DNA of 64,000 nt. It comes from Diplolepis rosae. Taxonomy: Eukaryota; Arthropoda; Insecta; Hymenoptera; Diplolepididae. Under the pieces are notes generated by a model that saw only the letters and a program-made list of their open reading frames with translations, was not told the DNA's origin and made no database searches. The DNA is taken from the NCBI GenBank assembly GCA_030998225.1, contig JAPYXD010000484.1, forward strand, positions 7,378,001-7,442,000. The letters are read 5' to 3'. Below are positions 1-12,580 of the stretch, one piece after another. The translations under genes and the position numbers were made by a program. The stretch's first letter is position 1, and each line of letters starts with the position of its first letter.

Positions 1-259
1 AAAATTTCATAGTAGAAAATAATTAGCTTAGCAGACTAAGGCTATATGTAAATATCATTCATTTTGAGTTTGAAGTAGATTGTCAATAGTGATTACTAAA
101 TTTTATTGGACGTTATTTCAAGAATGTGCTCAATCCGTCATCATACCTTGATCGTGTTTACCTTTTATATTTGTATGAGTTAAATCACACGTTGTAAATT
201 TCACACATTTTTTTTTTTGACTGTGAATAAATCACGAAATTTTTATTTCCACTTACATT

Positions 260-410
260 TGAACGATATATAGTGTGCCGTAAGAATTTTTTGTCTTTCA
301 AACGAGCTGTTTTCCTAGAAGAGGAAGTACATTCCCAAATTTACTATCAGTACTAATTTTTGTTCTTCGCGAGTGAGAACATAGTTTTTGATGTCGTAAC
401 ATTGCTTACG
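260..410 (+). promoter_or_regulatory. Candidate promoter and 5' leader of the hexosaminidase gene, with a tiny uORF
   Basis: A TATA-like atatatag lies at 266-273, and the leader up to the start codon at 411 contains a three-codon upstream ORF (ATG TCG TAA) at 391-399, 11 bases before the main ATG. The start at 411 was chosen because it opens a good signal peptide. No clear arthropod initiator was found, so the transcription start is not fixed; bases 1-259 show nothing else recognisable. Confidence 0.3.
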
Positions 411-505
411 ATGCGGATCAGCTCTAATGATGTTATAACTGTAATTACGTTGATCCTTTTTCAATGTTTTAATTCACTCAATGCTGAAGGCATAGAAGAC
501 TTCAG
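411..505 (+). CDS. Hexosaminidase exon 1 (signal peptide)
   Basis: Encodes 31 residues starting MRISSNDVITVITLILFQ, a basic N-end plus hydrophobic core with likely cleavage after the Asn-Ala near residue 25, then EGIEDF. It ends in split codon AG before gtgaga (donor at 506). Joining to exon 2 completes a Ser codon and gives the SSPWHYEC run expected at the mature N-terminus. It is too short to be found as an ORF; the splice phase and signal peptide are the evidence. Confidence 0.8.
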
Positions 506-867
506 GTGAGAATATTTATTTACAATAACTCAAGATATCGTGTACTGCAAAAATCATGATTGAATTATATTCCTTGAAATTTATGGAATATATAAAATCG
601 AAATTTTCAAAATTTATTGTATTTTTTTGAAAGAAATTTTGTTTGAAAGGTTTTTATGCAAATTTAGTGTATTTCGGTCCTTTCTTGACGGTGTTGACTG
701 AATTGATCTAGCTCACACCTATTACGTTAGTAGTAACGTAATTATACTTGTCAGTTACACGGAGAAAAAAATCTGACTATAATAGCAAGAAAACTGGTCA
801 TGCTTTTGTAGCAGGTTACGTTCTTTGCCATCCTGGTGAAAAATGTATACATTTCAAGCAGGGATTT

Positions 868-2012
868 ACTATGGTTGCAAGATACCCATCCTATCTCAGT
901 ATGAGTTCTCTTACAACCGAGATATTACCCAAGTAGAAATTTTCAAAAGTTTTATTTGAGATACTCGTAAGTTTTCCTTTTCAACTAGTGAGGCCCTCTT
1001 GAGGAAAAATTGTAAGTTATTCAAAAGAAATGTAATGCTACGCCATTTAAGTTATTAGTGAGTCTAAACTTTTCAAGTATTGTTGAGGCACTCTCTAGTT
1101 ATTTTTGAGAAAATAGACAGTTCTATCTCAGGAATCGAAATCTGACATATGTACTTTAATGTCAGTGAAGATTTCGAGTAATAAAATTTGATGTTGATGG
1201 GCCTTGAACGTCGATTCCAAAAAATTCTGCCGCATCACTTGATCCATCTGCCATAAAAAACGTTATATAAGAACCTAACACCAAAAATGAGAATAAAAAA
1301 AGGTTTTTGAAAACCAGGCAACGAAAACTTATGCGGGATCCCGAGGAATTATAGATTAAGTAGGAAAGTAATCAAAGGACTTTGTAGATTAAACAAAAAT
1401 TGTACGTGATATGATTGTGCAACATTTTGTCCAAGAAACAAAACAAGGAAATTGAGAATTTTATTGAAAAACTAATGTCATAACCTATAGTATATAGACC
1501 TATTGCGATGAATACTTACCGGACTCATACTGATACTTTTGGTTCATTTTTCTCCGTTTACGAAACCTCTTCACTCGGTTTCTGTTTTCTTCCCTTTTTC
1601 GGTCCATTCTTCCATATGCAAAATTTTTTTTCCAACACCTCACTAACGGATTAAATTTTATGGTGACATTTAACTTGTATTTTTAGTATGCACACATTAA
1701 ATGAAATGATTCCAAGTTTTCGCTTACAAATGCCTCAACAATTACTTACAAGAAATATTCAAAAGTTAATCACGGGGGAAACCGGACAAGTTTTACTCCA
1801 GTTTAGCTTGTAATAGTTAAACTTACAAATAACTAGTAAGTCCCTTACGAATATTTTTTTACTAGTTTTGACTTACTATTTACTAATCAACTGACAAGTG
1901 AAACTTAAGACATTTCTACCTGGGTAGGCCACGTCTACTTTCGAACATAAAATCTCTCAATTGTAAGAGAACTCTTGCTGAAATAGGATGAGTTTCCTGC
2001 AACCATAGCGAA
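868..2012. repeat. Diverged foldback element
   Basis: The left arm (about 868-1110, ctatggttgcaagatacc...) recurs inverted at about 1735-2012, with shared blocks such as gagttctcttaca and tacccaagtagaaat. The arms are clearly alike but with many differences, so the element is old. A short ORF at 748-936 lies across its left edge and has no coding signature. Confidence 0.6.
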
Positions 2013-2963
2013 GCGAGGGTCGAGCTATTTTCGCAAGGAACATTGCTCTGATAGTATATGACACTAGCAATAATGGCATGCGCTGGATTTTTTTATTGTA
2101 TGACATTCCATGCTAAAAATGCATAAGTTTATGCCAATATTGGTAGAAGCTCATACCAATTTCGCACATTAAGTTCAGTGCTTTAATAGGAATAGCTCAG
2201 CTTACTATAATAGTTAGATTTTTTCTCCATGCAGTTTTAGTTTTAGTGGAAATGTCAAAGCTTGTAATAATGTCCTGTTTTTCCGTCAGAAGGACGAGGA
2301 CGCGAAATTCTGTTCGCGTAAGACAAGGGCTCTGTCGGCGTGAAAATGTTGAAAATAATGTTACGAGGATAAAATCGTGTTCAATTTTGATTGGTATAAT
2401 TAAGGTCGTGTATGCGCATGCCTTAAAATTCATTTCTCACTCCATATCAAAAGTTTCAAATAAGAGGGGGTGAAAAACCAATATCATTAGAGATACGATG
2501 TACATACATTGGAATTATAACATGTTTTCCAACGATTTTCAGAATTTGTGTGTATTTAGCATAAACGTTGTAATAATTAAGCAACCCCACTTTTTATACA
2601 CATGTTAATGTTTGCATTATAATTATTTAAATTTATCAAGTTTAGAAAAAAATGTGACGGATGATGAAACGTGGAAATAGTAGTTTTATTTCATGATAAA
2701 GTTTATTTAATTATTAAATAAACATATAACGGAGAATACAAAACACAGTTAAAATTAAGAACTTCTCTTCGTTTACGAACGAAACGTTTATTAAGAAACA
2801 AAATATTGAAATATTTTTCTAAATATATTCTGTTCTGGTTAATTAAATTCTCTGAGAACGACATCTCCAGTTAACTCGCTAATAAGATCGTTTTCCGTCA
2901 GGAAAGACAACAGTTTACTGAGACGATTTTTCGCAGGATTTACATCTGATACAATAATTGTAC

Positions 2964-3270
2964 ACGCAGAGAAAAGATCAGTAAAATTTACAGGAAGTTC
3001 GGTACTTATTTGGACAACATGACTTTTCAGTAAATTTTACCAGAAGTTGAGTTCAATTAACAGATTTTCTGTACGTTTGACTCAGCGTCCAGTAAAATCT
3101 ACTGAATACGAAAAAATCCGAGTTAAGTTGATTGTACTGTACGCTAAGTGAATTGTACAGAAAATCTGTTGATTGAACTCAACTTCTTGTAAAATTTACT
3201 AAAAAGTCATGTTGTCCAAATAAGTACCGAACTTCCTGTAAATTTAACTGATCTTTTTTTTGCGTGTAGG
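2964..3270. repeat. Palindromic MITE, about 300 bp
   Basis: Nearly the whole segment is a hairpin: cacgcagagaaaagatcag at the left returns as ctgatcttttttttgcgtg at the right, and the inner arms (gtcatgttgtccaaataagtaccgaacttcc) are inverted copies. The centre is near 3105. No coding capacity. Confidence 0.75.
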
Positions 3271-4230
3271 ATCAAGGCAAGTCGCAGCTTGCGTTAGAGG
3301 ATAAGACAAGGGAGAGCGTTTCAACTTTATAATAAATTTCTGCATTGCCGACCGACATAGTTCACGAAATTTCATGACATCTACATGTTTGAGCTTAACG
3401 TTCCTGAGCTGTCTTAAAGTGTCAAATCCTAAAACAATTTTTGTAGATTAGTAATTCTTTTTCTCCTTTATGTCTTCGACCTGGGACGTAGAATTCGATT
3501 CCATAAATTCACCTTTAACGAATCGGTTTATGATGATCTTCAAAGTTAAGCAAAGAGTGGTATGAAGGAAAGGCACTGAAGGCGCATCCGATTGAAACTC
3601 TCTAAGGAAAGGTTGCATTCCACTGACAAAGATTCAAAAAATGCAAGCTTTACACATAACAATCTTTGATAACAGTTGCTATCGTTTTGAAACTTTCACA
3701 CTTCGGTTCAATTTCCCAGAAAACATGTTGGGGACAGTTGGAGGCCATATTTGCCGATCGCAATTGAGGGGCTTCTGGGAATAATCGCCATCATCTGCGT
3801 TTGCAATTTTGTGCGTTATTTTATCAAAAGCATTGACAACAACACAGCATTGAAACGGTTCTCAATAAATGGGCACTTTTCTTGAGTCATCAATTTGTGG
3901 ACAATATTGAGAAGAGATTACGTACCAAAATATAAAATGTATAATTAGTAAATAAATATAAAATTCGGATTATTATCTCGTAACTATCGATACAGCTTCT
4001 AAAATTTTTGAACAGAAACATTTAGAAATTTTTAATAATAATAAAAATAACTCAATAAAATGACTTGATTTGTGTCGTCAAAGTTTGTGCGCGAGAATTG
4101 ATCAATTCTGTCACGCTACCAAAGTTTTACTAAAAAATTGGCCATTAAACTGGACTCCACGTTTTTCCGTAAAAATTGACCTAATTTCGAGCACTATGCT
4201 CGAGTCATCTTTATCCATGACTTAGGGCGG
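3271..4230. other. Intronic sequence without recognisable feature
   Basis: AT-rich intron 1 sequence. No ORF, tandem array or terminal repeat that I can support. Confidence 0.5.
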
Positions 4231-4323
4231 GAATTGGCGACTTTTTGCGCCTTTTATATGATCACGTTTGGGTTAAAAGTGGCCAGATATTGCCCATTAT
4301 TTGAGCACATGTTTTTTTCAAAA

Positions 4324-4650
4324 TCAATGCCATGGGCAAAATGTGGACTCCACGTCTATTTTTATGGGTTGGTCTTTCTTAACTCCTTCTGTGAATTTCT
4401 TTACATTTTCATGAATATCAATAGCTCTTTGAGCAACATCAGAATTTTCAAGCCATCTAATGGCACAAAACTTTGAGGGAAAAACGTCAGATTCTGTATA
4501 TTGTGTATATTTTGCTCTTCTTGCAAGTACATCCTTAAAGAGGTTATATAGGGATCGTAAATAAATCACTAATTGCCATTCGGTTTCTTTTATAGCGTCT
4601 TTGAAGCCACCATGAACGTTGTGAAGACCACAACTTCCTAATTCAAGCAA
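4324..4650 (-). pseudogene. hAT-like transposase-derived fragment
   Basis: The 108-codon frame contains LGSCGLHNVHGGFKDAIK, WQLVIYLRSLYNLFKD and SDVFPSKFCAIRWLEN. This pattern (CGLH..H..FK, then a FP..FC..RW block) occurs in a group of hAT/BED-type transposase-related proteins of animals, recognised from memory of the family. Flanking sequence in the same frame is full of stops, so only an internal piece survives. Confidence 0.45.
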
Positions 4651-5029
4651 ATGTTTCTGTGTTGGATTCCTTTTTATTTATTTTTTTTTTCATTTTTCGT
4701 AAAAGGGAAAAATACATTAGAATTAGTTTCCTCTTCTGGTTTCCTCAACATTTCTTCTTTTCATATCAATGAACCTTCAAGTGCACTCTTTTGCTGTGGC
4801 GGTAGGTATTCGAGGTTTGTGTACATTGGAGATTCCGATTGGGTTCCCTCGTTTGCACATAATCAAAGGTTTACAATGTTTCATACATAGAAGTTTTTCC
4901 ATTTATAATGAATAGATTCACAACTTGTTCCTCTCTATATTACACTTTTATTCCGTACATACAATTTCGTAAAAGTTTTAGATGATATTATAAAAAATAA
5001 CTTATAATAGTCACAGGACGTGACACCCT

Positions 5030-5995
5030 GCGTGGAAAAGCTGACTGGGGCCCGACTGGGTTCCAATCAGATTGCACATTCACCAGGCTGGCCCCAGCTG
5101 GGCTGTCTGACTGGGGCCCATTTTGGGTTGTAACGCTCAGCCCAACCAAAGCCCATCTTTGGGAAAACTGATTGGGCCCAACTTGTGCAATCCGTTTCCT
5201 GCCCAGATAATAAATGGGTTTTAAATGGGTAGTTGTTCTTTTGCCCATAGTAAAGAAATTGTTAGAGCTGAATTCTGCTCGATTTCACCTTCATCTGTGG
5301 AATGCTGATGTTTGGAAAAGTTTGGAGTTTGTTCTGCAATAAACAACACACAAAATTATAAACTTCATGTCTTACTTTTAAGTTTAGGAAAACATAACCT
5401 CAAAATTCGCACGTCTGCATGTGATTTCTCGTTCCACTAGGTTATAAAAAGAAAAATTTACTTTTATCAACACATCAATTTCTGTCTTATTTATTATTTT
5501 AGGTCTCTGATAAACTAAATATATTTTAATTTTTTTTAAGTTATTTAATTTTTCTTAGTTGAATTAAAAAATATTTATTTTAACTTACTATCATCAGAAC
5601 TCGAATTTTCTCTAGCTGCCACCTTAATTGCCTGAATTGCTCGATGTTTTTTCACTCGAACACGCAATTGATTATTAGCAAGTCGCTTTTTATCAATTTT
5701 TGTATAATTATAAAACAGTGATTAGTATACTTTTTCTAAAACCTTCAACGTTAAATGTGCGTTTATACACTTAATTACTTTGGGTGGATATCAAATAGGG
5801 GGCATATTAGTAGACTTCAATTATAGTATACTATACTGTATTATTACTATTGTTTTTTGTGGAACATGGGTATTAATTGGTATTCCCATTTGGGGCCAAT
5901 TTGAGATGCCCAACCAAGACCCATACATGGGGCGCCAAGTTGGGCCCAGTTTGGAGCCCAATAATAAATTGGGCTAAGTTAGGAAAATTTCCATA
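5030..5995. repeat. Non-autonomous element rich in GGGCCCA motifs
   Basis: Left end gcgtggaaaagctgactggg and right end (inverted) start with a similar cgtatggaaa. Inside, variants of tgggcccaattggg recur at 5040-5230 and 5880-5980 on both strands, with AT-rich sequence between. Frames at 4988-5248 and 5780-5977 are made of this repeat and are not genes. Confidence 0.5.
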
Positions 5996-6259
5996 CGGGA
6001 CTAACAGAATCAACTAATCTTTTCATAGGACTTGAAATGTGCGAGTTCAAATTTTCTGTTGGAATGTGTCGTCAAAAGCATTCAAATTTATAATTAAAAA
6101 GAAATCTTCCAGGTGCCAACTAAAATGACCTCAAACTATTTAAGGCAATTTATAGATATATGGAATTAAAAGTATTTAAATTTGAAATAGAAAAGAAATC
6201 AAATCCAGCACAATCCATTGTTTACTTTATAACTATATAGCATTAGTACATACTACTGT

Positions 6260-6935
6260 GGGAAAAAACTAAGGTGAATTTTGTTATCAAATGAAAAATC
6301 TTTATTTATTTATCCAAACCAATTTCATCCACTTTCATAGTAATCCCCTCCCGATATAATGCACTTATGCCAACGTTTTTTCCAATCGTCGAAACACTTG
6401 TTAAATACGATTTCCGGAATTGCCTTCAAAACCTTCTTCAATTCGGCTTTTATCTCTTCAATCGTCTCAAAACGGTGTCGTCGGAGTAGTCTTTTGAATT
6501 TGGGGAATAGCCAAGTCACACGGAGCCAAATCAGGCGAATATGGTGGTAGTGGAACGATATGCGTTGAGTTTTTGGCGAAATGGTCACGAAGAACGAGTG
6601 CAGTGTGAGACGGCGCATTATCGTGATGCAAAAACCACGAGTTGTCTGCCCAAAATATCTTTTAAAACGGTGTTGAGTGATCCTCTTGAAATGCCAATAG
6701 TGTCAGCAAGGTCTCTAATTGTCAATCGACTATTTTTGTGGACTAATTCCTTGATTTGATTGACGTGTTGCTCGTCAGTTGATGTTGATAGTCGTCCGAG
6801 GCGTTCCAAGTCATCAACACGTTTTCTGCCTTCTTTGATGTCAGTAACAGTAGGACCAACATAAAAATAAAAGAGTTTGACCGAATCGGTTAGCCCGCGA
6901 AGTTTAAATTAAAAATTCACCTTAGTTTTTTCCCC
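6260..6935 (-). mobile_element. Internally deleted mariner-family transposon
   Basis: Terminal inverted repeats gggaaaaaactaaggtgaa (6260-) and ttcaccttagttttttcccc (to 6935) match over 23 bp. Between them lie two transposase pieces on the minus strand: an N-terminal helix-turn-helix part (6618-6809, containing SRLTIRDLADTIGISRGSLN) and a C-terminal part (6325-6618, containing FETIEEIKAELKKVLKAIPE and FDDWKKRWHKCI). The middle, with most of the DD34D catalytic core, is missing. Confidence 0.85.
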
Positions 6936-7384
6936 AGGAGCATGTCCTTAACATACTTAACATCCTCGTTGGGTTCTCTTATGTTCTATTTAGTTCGCTT
7001 TTAATTCTTGGTTAGTCCCTTTAAAATTTGTATAGTATTTTGCAAGTCCTCATTTACACCTCTACCATTCTCTTTAATATTTTAAGATTGATTTGAATCC
7101 TCTGTAACAAATCAAGAAATGCTTTATAGATTCCTCATTTGAAATGAACACGTCTCTGTATTCAAGAAGTTTAAATTGGGAGAATTTTTTTTTGGTATTA
7201 TTGAAAAATGCGGCTTTACTTTAATACAAATGTTCTTAAATATATGCGAATATATAATTAAAAAATACAATATTATTAAATATTGAAAAATATTAAATAA
7301 TAGTCCATTCAACTTCAATATTAAATGTCATATGAGAGGTTATTATAAAATGAGTTCAAAATACTTTATGTTTGAGCAGTACCA

Positions 7385-7779
7385 CACGGAGAAAAATGGA
7401 GTGTCAAAATTTAGGTATGTCAGTTTTATATTGCAGATAGTACCACGTACTATCTATCATTTTTTCTTGATAGTCAGGGAGACCATAATTTTATAGTCTG
7501 TTTGAATATTGACAGAATGTCAGGTTTACATTCTGAAATAGTTAACCTGTCAACAGTGTCAACACTTACACTCCGAGATAATCGAGTTAACGCTCCTGAG
7601 ATACTCAGGTTTACATTCCAGGATTTTCATACACTCTGGGAAAGTCAAGCTGAACATCTAGTTTTTACACTTCACAGATAGTACTTTACACCATCTAGAA
7701 TGTTATCCCATAGTTAAAACTCCAATATAATCAGTTTGACACTCCAGATGTTCAATTTGACACTTCATTTTTTTCCGTG
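7385..7779. repeat. MITE with cacggagaaaaa-type ends
   Basis: Starts cacggagaaaaatggagtgt and ends gacacttcatttttttccgtg, an imperfect inverted repeat. Internally, short words such as ttacactcc and gacactcc recur. No coding capacity. Similar ends are seen on the MITE at 34191-35606. Confidence 0.6.
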
Positions 7780-7879
7780 CAAGTACTGTCTTTAGTGAAT
7801 AAAATTTATCTGTAACAAATTATTTAATTTTCATTATAATATTATTAGAATATTTATAGTTTAAATAATTAAGCGTACT

Positions 7880-8300
7880 TTTCGAAATAGCAAAAATTTC
7901 AATTCAAATGTTCTTAATAAATAATCACTATTAAGTATGCAAAAATTATCATCAATTTACCTTCTCACTTAACGAATGAATAATAAACTTATTATTGACA
8001 ATTCATTGAACATATTGTATAAAATTTATAATTTAGAAATATCTGGTTTATATCGACCCAAAATAATATAAATAATGGTTGGTTTTCAATTTGGCTTTAT
8101 TTCAGGACCCTAAAGCCAAATTAAAAACCAACCATTATTTATAATCTAGTATAAATTTCGTATATTCAATAAAATCGCAATATAATTATATTTAGGATTT
8201 GTTATAAGTAAAAAGGTAGAATGATGTTAAATTTGTGCATACTTAATAGTGATTATTTATTAAGAACATTTGCATTGAAATTTTTGCTACTTCAAAAAAA
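7880..8300. repeat. Foldback element with roughly 200-bp arms
   Basis: Outer arms ttcttaataaataatcacta (about 7912) and its inverse (about 8250) match closely. The inner arms aaataatggttggtttt and aaaaccaaccattattt flank a small loop at about 8103-8112. The word ggaccctaaagccaa at the centre also occurs at the termini of the Penelope element at 25915-28654, so this may be a pair of inverted Penelope ends. Confidence 0.6.
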
Positions 8301-10293
8301 GCCCCCCAAACGTTGCATGTGCAATAGAATATGTATGGCAGAGAATGAAAAAGTTACGAGAATTTAATAAGGATTTAATCAAGTCCCTTTTAAGTCCTCA
8401 AAACGTGCAGAAATGGAAATTTCCGCACATTTCGAGTAGTTAAATAGGTCTTGGATTATATTGAAATAAACCCTCATTAGATCCTTGTAAATTTTCTAAG
8501 ATAGAGAATTTTAGAGTACCTATATTTTTAAATATTTTTACTTTTTAAATCAACTTGATTTTCAAAATTTTTTCGGTTAATTTGAATCAAGGTCCATCAA
8601 GATAAGGACGATATCTTCTAACGCGTGTTTGTATATTCATTTGTGTTTACAGAAGATTGTAACTTTTCACAATGCTTGTTGCGGCTTTAGGAATCTTTCA
8701 AGGCAAGGTTGCACATTATAACGATGATTTTAAAATATTTAAATTAAATTTGAATTAAAATCAACCTGAATAATACTTTGCACTTATGAATGATTCTAAA
8801 TCATTTCTTTATGTTCTTTATAGAATTTTTGTTTGCAATTTACTGAAACTAGAAAGCACTACTGTTAATACACTTAATTAATCTTATCAAAAATTCTCTT
8901 TTCATAATTTCTCAAATATTTTACAATGTAAATAATTTATGAATTTATAGTTGGGTCCAGATTATATTGAGCAGAAAATGTGGCTACAATCTAATTTGTC
9001 AGTTTAAAAAAAGGCACCTAAAATTTTGTAACCCTACTAAAAATTAATTTAATGTAAATGTTTTATCCTATTATAATTTGAAAACCATCTATGAGCATAT
9101 CGTCATAGCACGCATTCAAAAAAGAAAATTTTAAAAGGAATTTTAAATGGCGTGCTGAATCTCTAAAGGACAAAATAATGAATGACACGTTTTAGTTATG
9201 CGAATTTTACTATTTATCTATATTGAAAAATTTAATAAAATGGTAAATAATTCAATGCGAATGGTACCACCTGTAGAAATAAAATGCATTATTTATAATT
9301 TTGTCTTCCAGAAATGTCGCTAAGCGTTTAAAATAACACTTTTATCTCTATTTTATTTTTCTCGTGCGTTTTGCGCTCGGTTTTACGTTATTTCAGTGAA
9401 TATTTATTTTTTTATTTTAAAATTTTTTTATTTATTTCCCATGATGATTCAAGGCTATGACAAAAGTAAATTTTATAGCATTGCAAATGTGAATATAAAT
9501 TTCTAAAAGCTAATTCGACATTGCGAAAGAAAAAATCTATTTTTTTTGGAGAACAACTTTTTTCGTTATCCTTCTTTTGTGAGGCGTAAATTTCAGTTGA
9601 AGAAAAAAAAATTCAATTAATGTATTTTAAATTTTGAAATACCTGTCAGCAAAGAGTTTCAAGGTGAGAATCGAAATTTGGAAATTTGAATATTGAAATT
9701 TGAAAATAAATAAAATTTAAATGCTATGTGATCTTTGCAATATTTTTAACTTTCCTTTCAGCAAGTCACTTCTGGATTGTAAAATTTGACTTTTAGAAAA
9801 TCTGTCCAGACCTGTTGTGGGTCACGGGCACAATTTCATCGCGCTTCCCGTTCGGTCTTATGGTCTTTACATACAATTAAGTTTATTTTATAATATGTAG
9901 ACGTTCACATGAAATGGGCCCTTTTGGCTGATTCTAGTTCAGAAAATATTCGCGTTTTCTTAGTTTAGGATCTAAAATGATCATTTTCAGATTTTTGTGT
10001 GGGGGTTGATACTATGACACACACTAAGTCTATCGGTATTATACTCATATCTTAGATGCAACCGAATAAAATAAAATGGTAAAATATTCAATTATATGCT
10101 TCATGAGACACACTTTCGAGTTAATTATATTAATTATTTTGAGAATAAATGGTACGAGCAGTTGCCAATTCAACAATAATATTTTCAAAAAAAATATTTT
10201 CCACGAACTTTATTTTAAAGTTTCCGTAACATACAGTATTAGTAATATGAAGTTTTGTTTAGTGTATTTTATTATATCAATTTACATACTATA
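8301..10293. other. AT-rich intron sequence, nothing recognised
   Basis: No ORF with coding character, no tandem array and no terminal repeats that I can support. Confidence 0.5.
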
Positions 10294-11203
10294 TACACTG
10301 GGAAAAAAGATTATTTGAATCAAAGAATATTTCTTTGATCCAAATAAATGGTTGAGCTGGATGGTGACGAATAAATCTTTTTTTAAATCAAAGAAATATT
10401 TTTATTTTCTTTAAAAAATGAATAATTAAATTAAATTGAATTATTTGATTCAAATGCGTCTTGCTGAATTCCAAAAATAGGACTTATTGAATCAAATAAT
10501 TATTTTTTTGAGTACGAAAACAAAATTCAAATAAACTAGGTACTTAGTTTCAAAGACATGATTCGGTTGAGTTAATTTGCTCACATTCACAAGCAAAGAA
10601 ATATTTCTTTGTATTGAAGAAATGCCTCTCAACTAAATTATTTCTTTGAATCAGAGCACGCGTTTCATGTTTCGGGTTGGTTGCAAATTTCTAAGTTTTT
10701 TTGTTCATTCTATCCGGTTTTTCATATACAGTGAATTCTACATACATTTTTTCAATTCGTGTTGTTGCATACTGGACTTCTTCATTTTGAATTGCAAGCG
10801 ATGAGATAAGTTTTTGAGTCTTATGATTATCCTAATTTTAATTATTTCCTATATTTTTATCTTTTACAAAAATTTTGAATTAATCAGTTAATTTATGGCA
10901 CTGAAGAGGGCCCCCATATGTGGCCGAAACGTTTGCCTTTCTTTTTTTGTGTTTTTTCATATATAGCATTGATAATTTTAATTGAAGAAAATAAAAAGAA
11001 ACTGAGCCTATGCCAAAGAAATGAGAAATCAACGAAAATTCTGTGAATTTTGGGTCAATATAATAACGGACATGTTATCAAATATGTCACTTTACAATTC
11101 CTAAAAAATATTTAATTGAATTGGATAACGAATTATTTGATAGAAAGCAATGGAATCAATTAAATACATTTCTTTGGATCTAAGAATCTTTTTTCTCAGT
11201 GTA
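10294..11203. mobile_element. Non-autonomous element with tacactg(g/a)gaaaaaagatt ends
   Basis: The left end tacactgggaaaaaagatt is matched by the inverted right end aatcttttttctcagtgta, and both are followed by related ttgaatcaaagaaat words. It contains a hammerhead ribozyme at 10897-10937, suggesting that a Penelope-type terminal repeat lies within it. Confidence 0.55.
10897..10937 (+). ncRNA. Hammerhead ribozyme (type I layout)
   Basis: All core parts are present in order: stem I GGCA (10897-10900) pairing with TGCC (10934-10937); core CTGAAGA (CUGANGA); stem II GGCC/GGCC closing a loop; core GAAA; a minimal helix III ACGT; cleavage-site base T. Stem III is so short that cleavage would be expected mainly as a dimer, as known for Penelope-element hammerheads. 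Confidence 0.75.
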
Positions 11204-11529
11204 CATTTAAGATTTATGAATAATATGTAATATCGAAAACTTGTCATAAAGCCCATTTTTGTTGTCTTTTGGTGAAATGAGAAACTTTTCATTTATGATG
11301 TTACTACAATCAGTAAAGTTGCATGCTTTAAAGCCATGGGTCATGCTGGAGATGTGAACAATTCAGTCCTTGCCTATCGATTTTTTTCTCCTGCTACGTC
11401 ACAAGTACGTAAATACTTACTTTGATCGAAGATTCCTCGTTTTAAGTTAGGATCGAATGATCCTCGCTTAGGGATGAGGATAAGTCAATGAAAAGAACAC
11501 AATGATTAGTAAAGTAATACAAATTGAAT

Positions 11530-12152
11530 TTATTTAAATTAACACTGATACAAACAAGGTTAAAATTTTACAAAGATTCAAACAATGGCACAGGGAAGAG
11601 TAAAGAGTAGAGAGAATTTTCGGTACCTTTGTTGAGTTGTGAATAGTCCCTTTTTTATGAATGATCCTCATAGGTGTGAGGGAGAGAGAATGATTCTTCC
11701 ACTGGTGTGACGAAGACAGCAATAGGTATCCCACTGGTATGCGGAAGGCAAAAACAAATATTCCACTGGTGTGAGGAGGACAAGAATAGTTATCTCACTC
11801 TACACTGACTCTAAGATCCTTTCAAAGATTGAAAGTGCAATCGGAGAATTTACGACACGTTTCTTCGGAAAACTGAACTAAACACGTATCCCACGCTGTG
11901 AATCCTTTTAAGATTTTAGAAATTTGTCGCACTTAATTTTGCTCACAAGACTAGTTTTCCCTTGGCGGCGTGTCCTTTTTATATTATATTTTTTGGTGAC
12001 GTCACGCGTTGCGCAGTCTCCCGCTGCGTGTGACGTAGTAATACCTCTCTTTTCAATAGGTGGTTTTCTCTCTCTTTTAGTAATTTCCCCAGGTTTCTCT
12101 CTATACCTAGCCCATGCCTATAATACATTCTAATGCGTCGCGGGACGTGACA
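11530..12152 (-). repeat. 3' LTR of the large Gypsy element
   Basis: About 96% identical by eye to 32564-33198. In element orientation it starts TGTCACGTCCCGCGACGC at 12152. The far end reads ...TTTAAATAA here against ...TTTAAATCA in the 5' LTR, so the terminal CA has mutated. It contains a TATA-like box near 11975-11990, TGACGTCA at 11997-12004, and a set of 32-bp tandem units. Confidence 0.88.
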
Positions 12153-12163
12153 CCTCCCCCCCT
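12153..12163 (-). other. Polypurine tract
   Basis: On the minus strand AGGGGGGGAGG abuts the TGTCAC start of the 3' LTR, exactly where plus-strand DNA synthesis of an LTR element is primed. It fixes the element's orientation. Confidence 0.9.
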
Positions 12164-12580
12164 AGTTCGAGCGCGGGGATGAAGCATCCGCGATCGAATC
12201 TTCGGAAGAAGAATACATTCGTTAATGTTTTTGAAGAGATACATTCAAATTCAAAATGTGAATGATGAATATAACATTCATTTCGGCGTCTGTTTTACAA
12301 TTTGTATTCTACTATTTGATACATTTCAATATCGACCATTTTTTTTATGTCATTAAAATTTATATTGTCTTGATATCATAATTTTTTTGTTATAATTAAT
12401 TACATAGTTTTTTTTTTAAATATTAAGGATTTAACATAAGGTTACATATGATTTTTGTTATATAACTGAATACATCAATGATTTTTTATTTTATATTCGT
12501 AAATTATAAATAACATGCTGTAATACAAAACGTAATTTTATAATGTCGTAGATTAGAAGACAAATTTTTTTTTTTTTTTT

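Noticed and set aside
757..1565. A MITE delimited by acacggagaaaaa and tttttctccgt
   Set aside because: The inverted match is only about 12 bases and the inner sequence does not support it; the foldback 868-2012 explains the region better.
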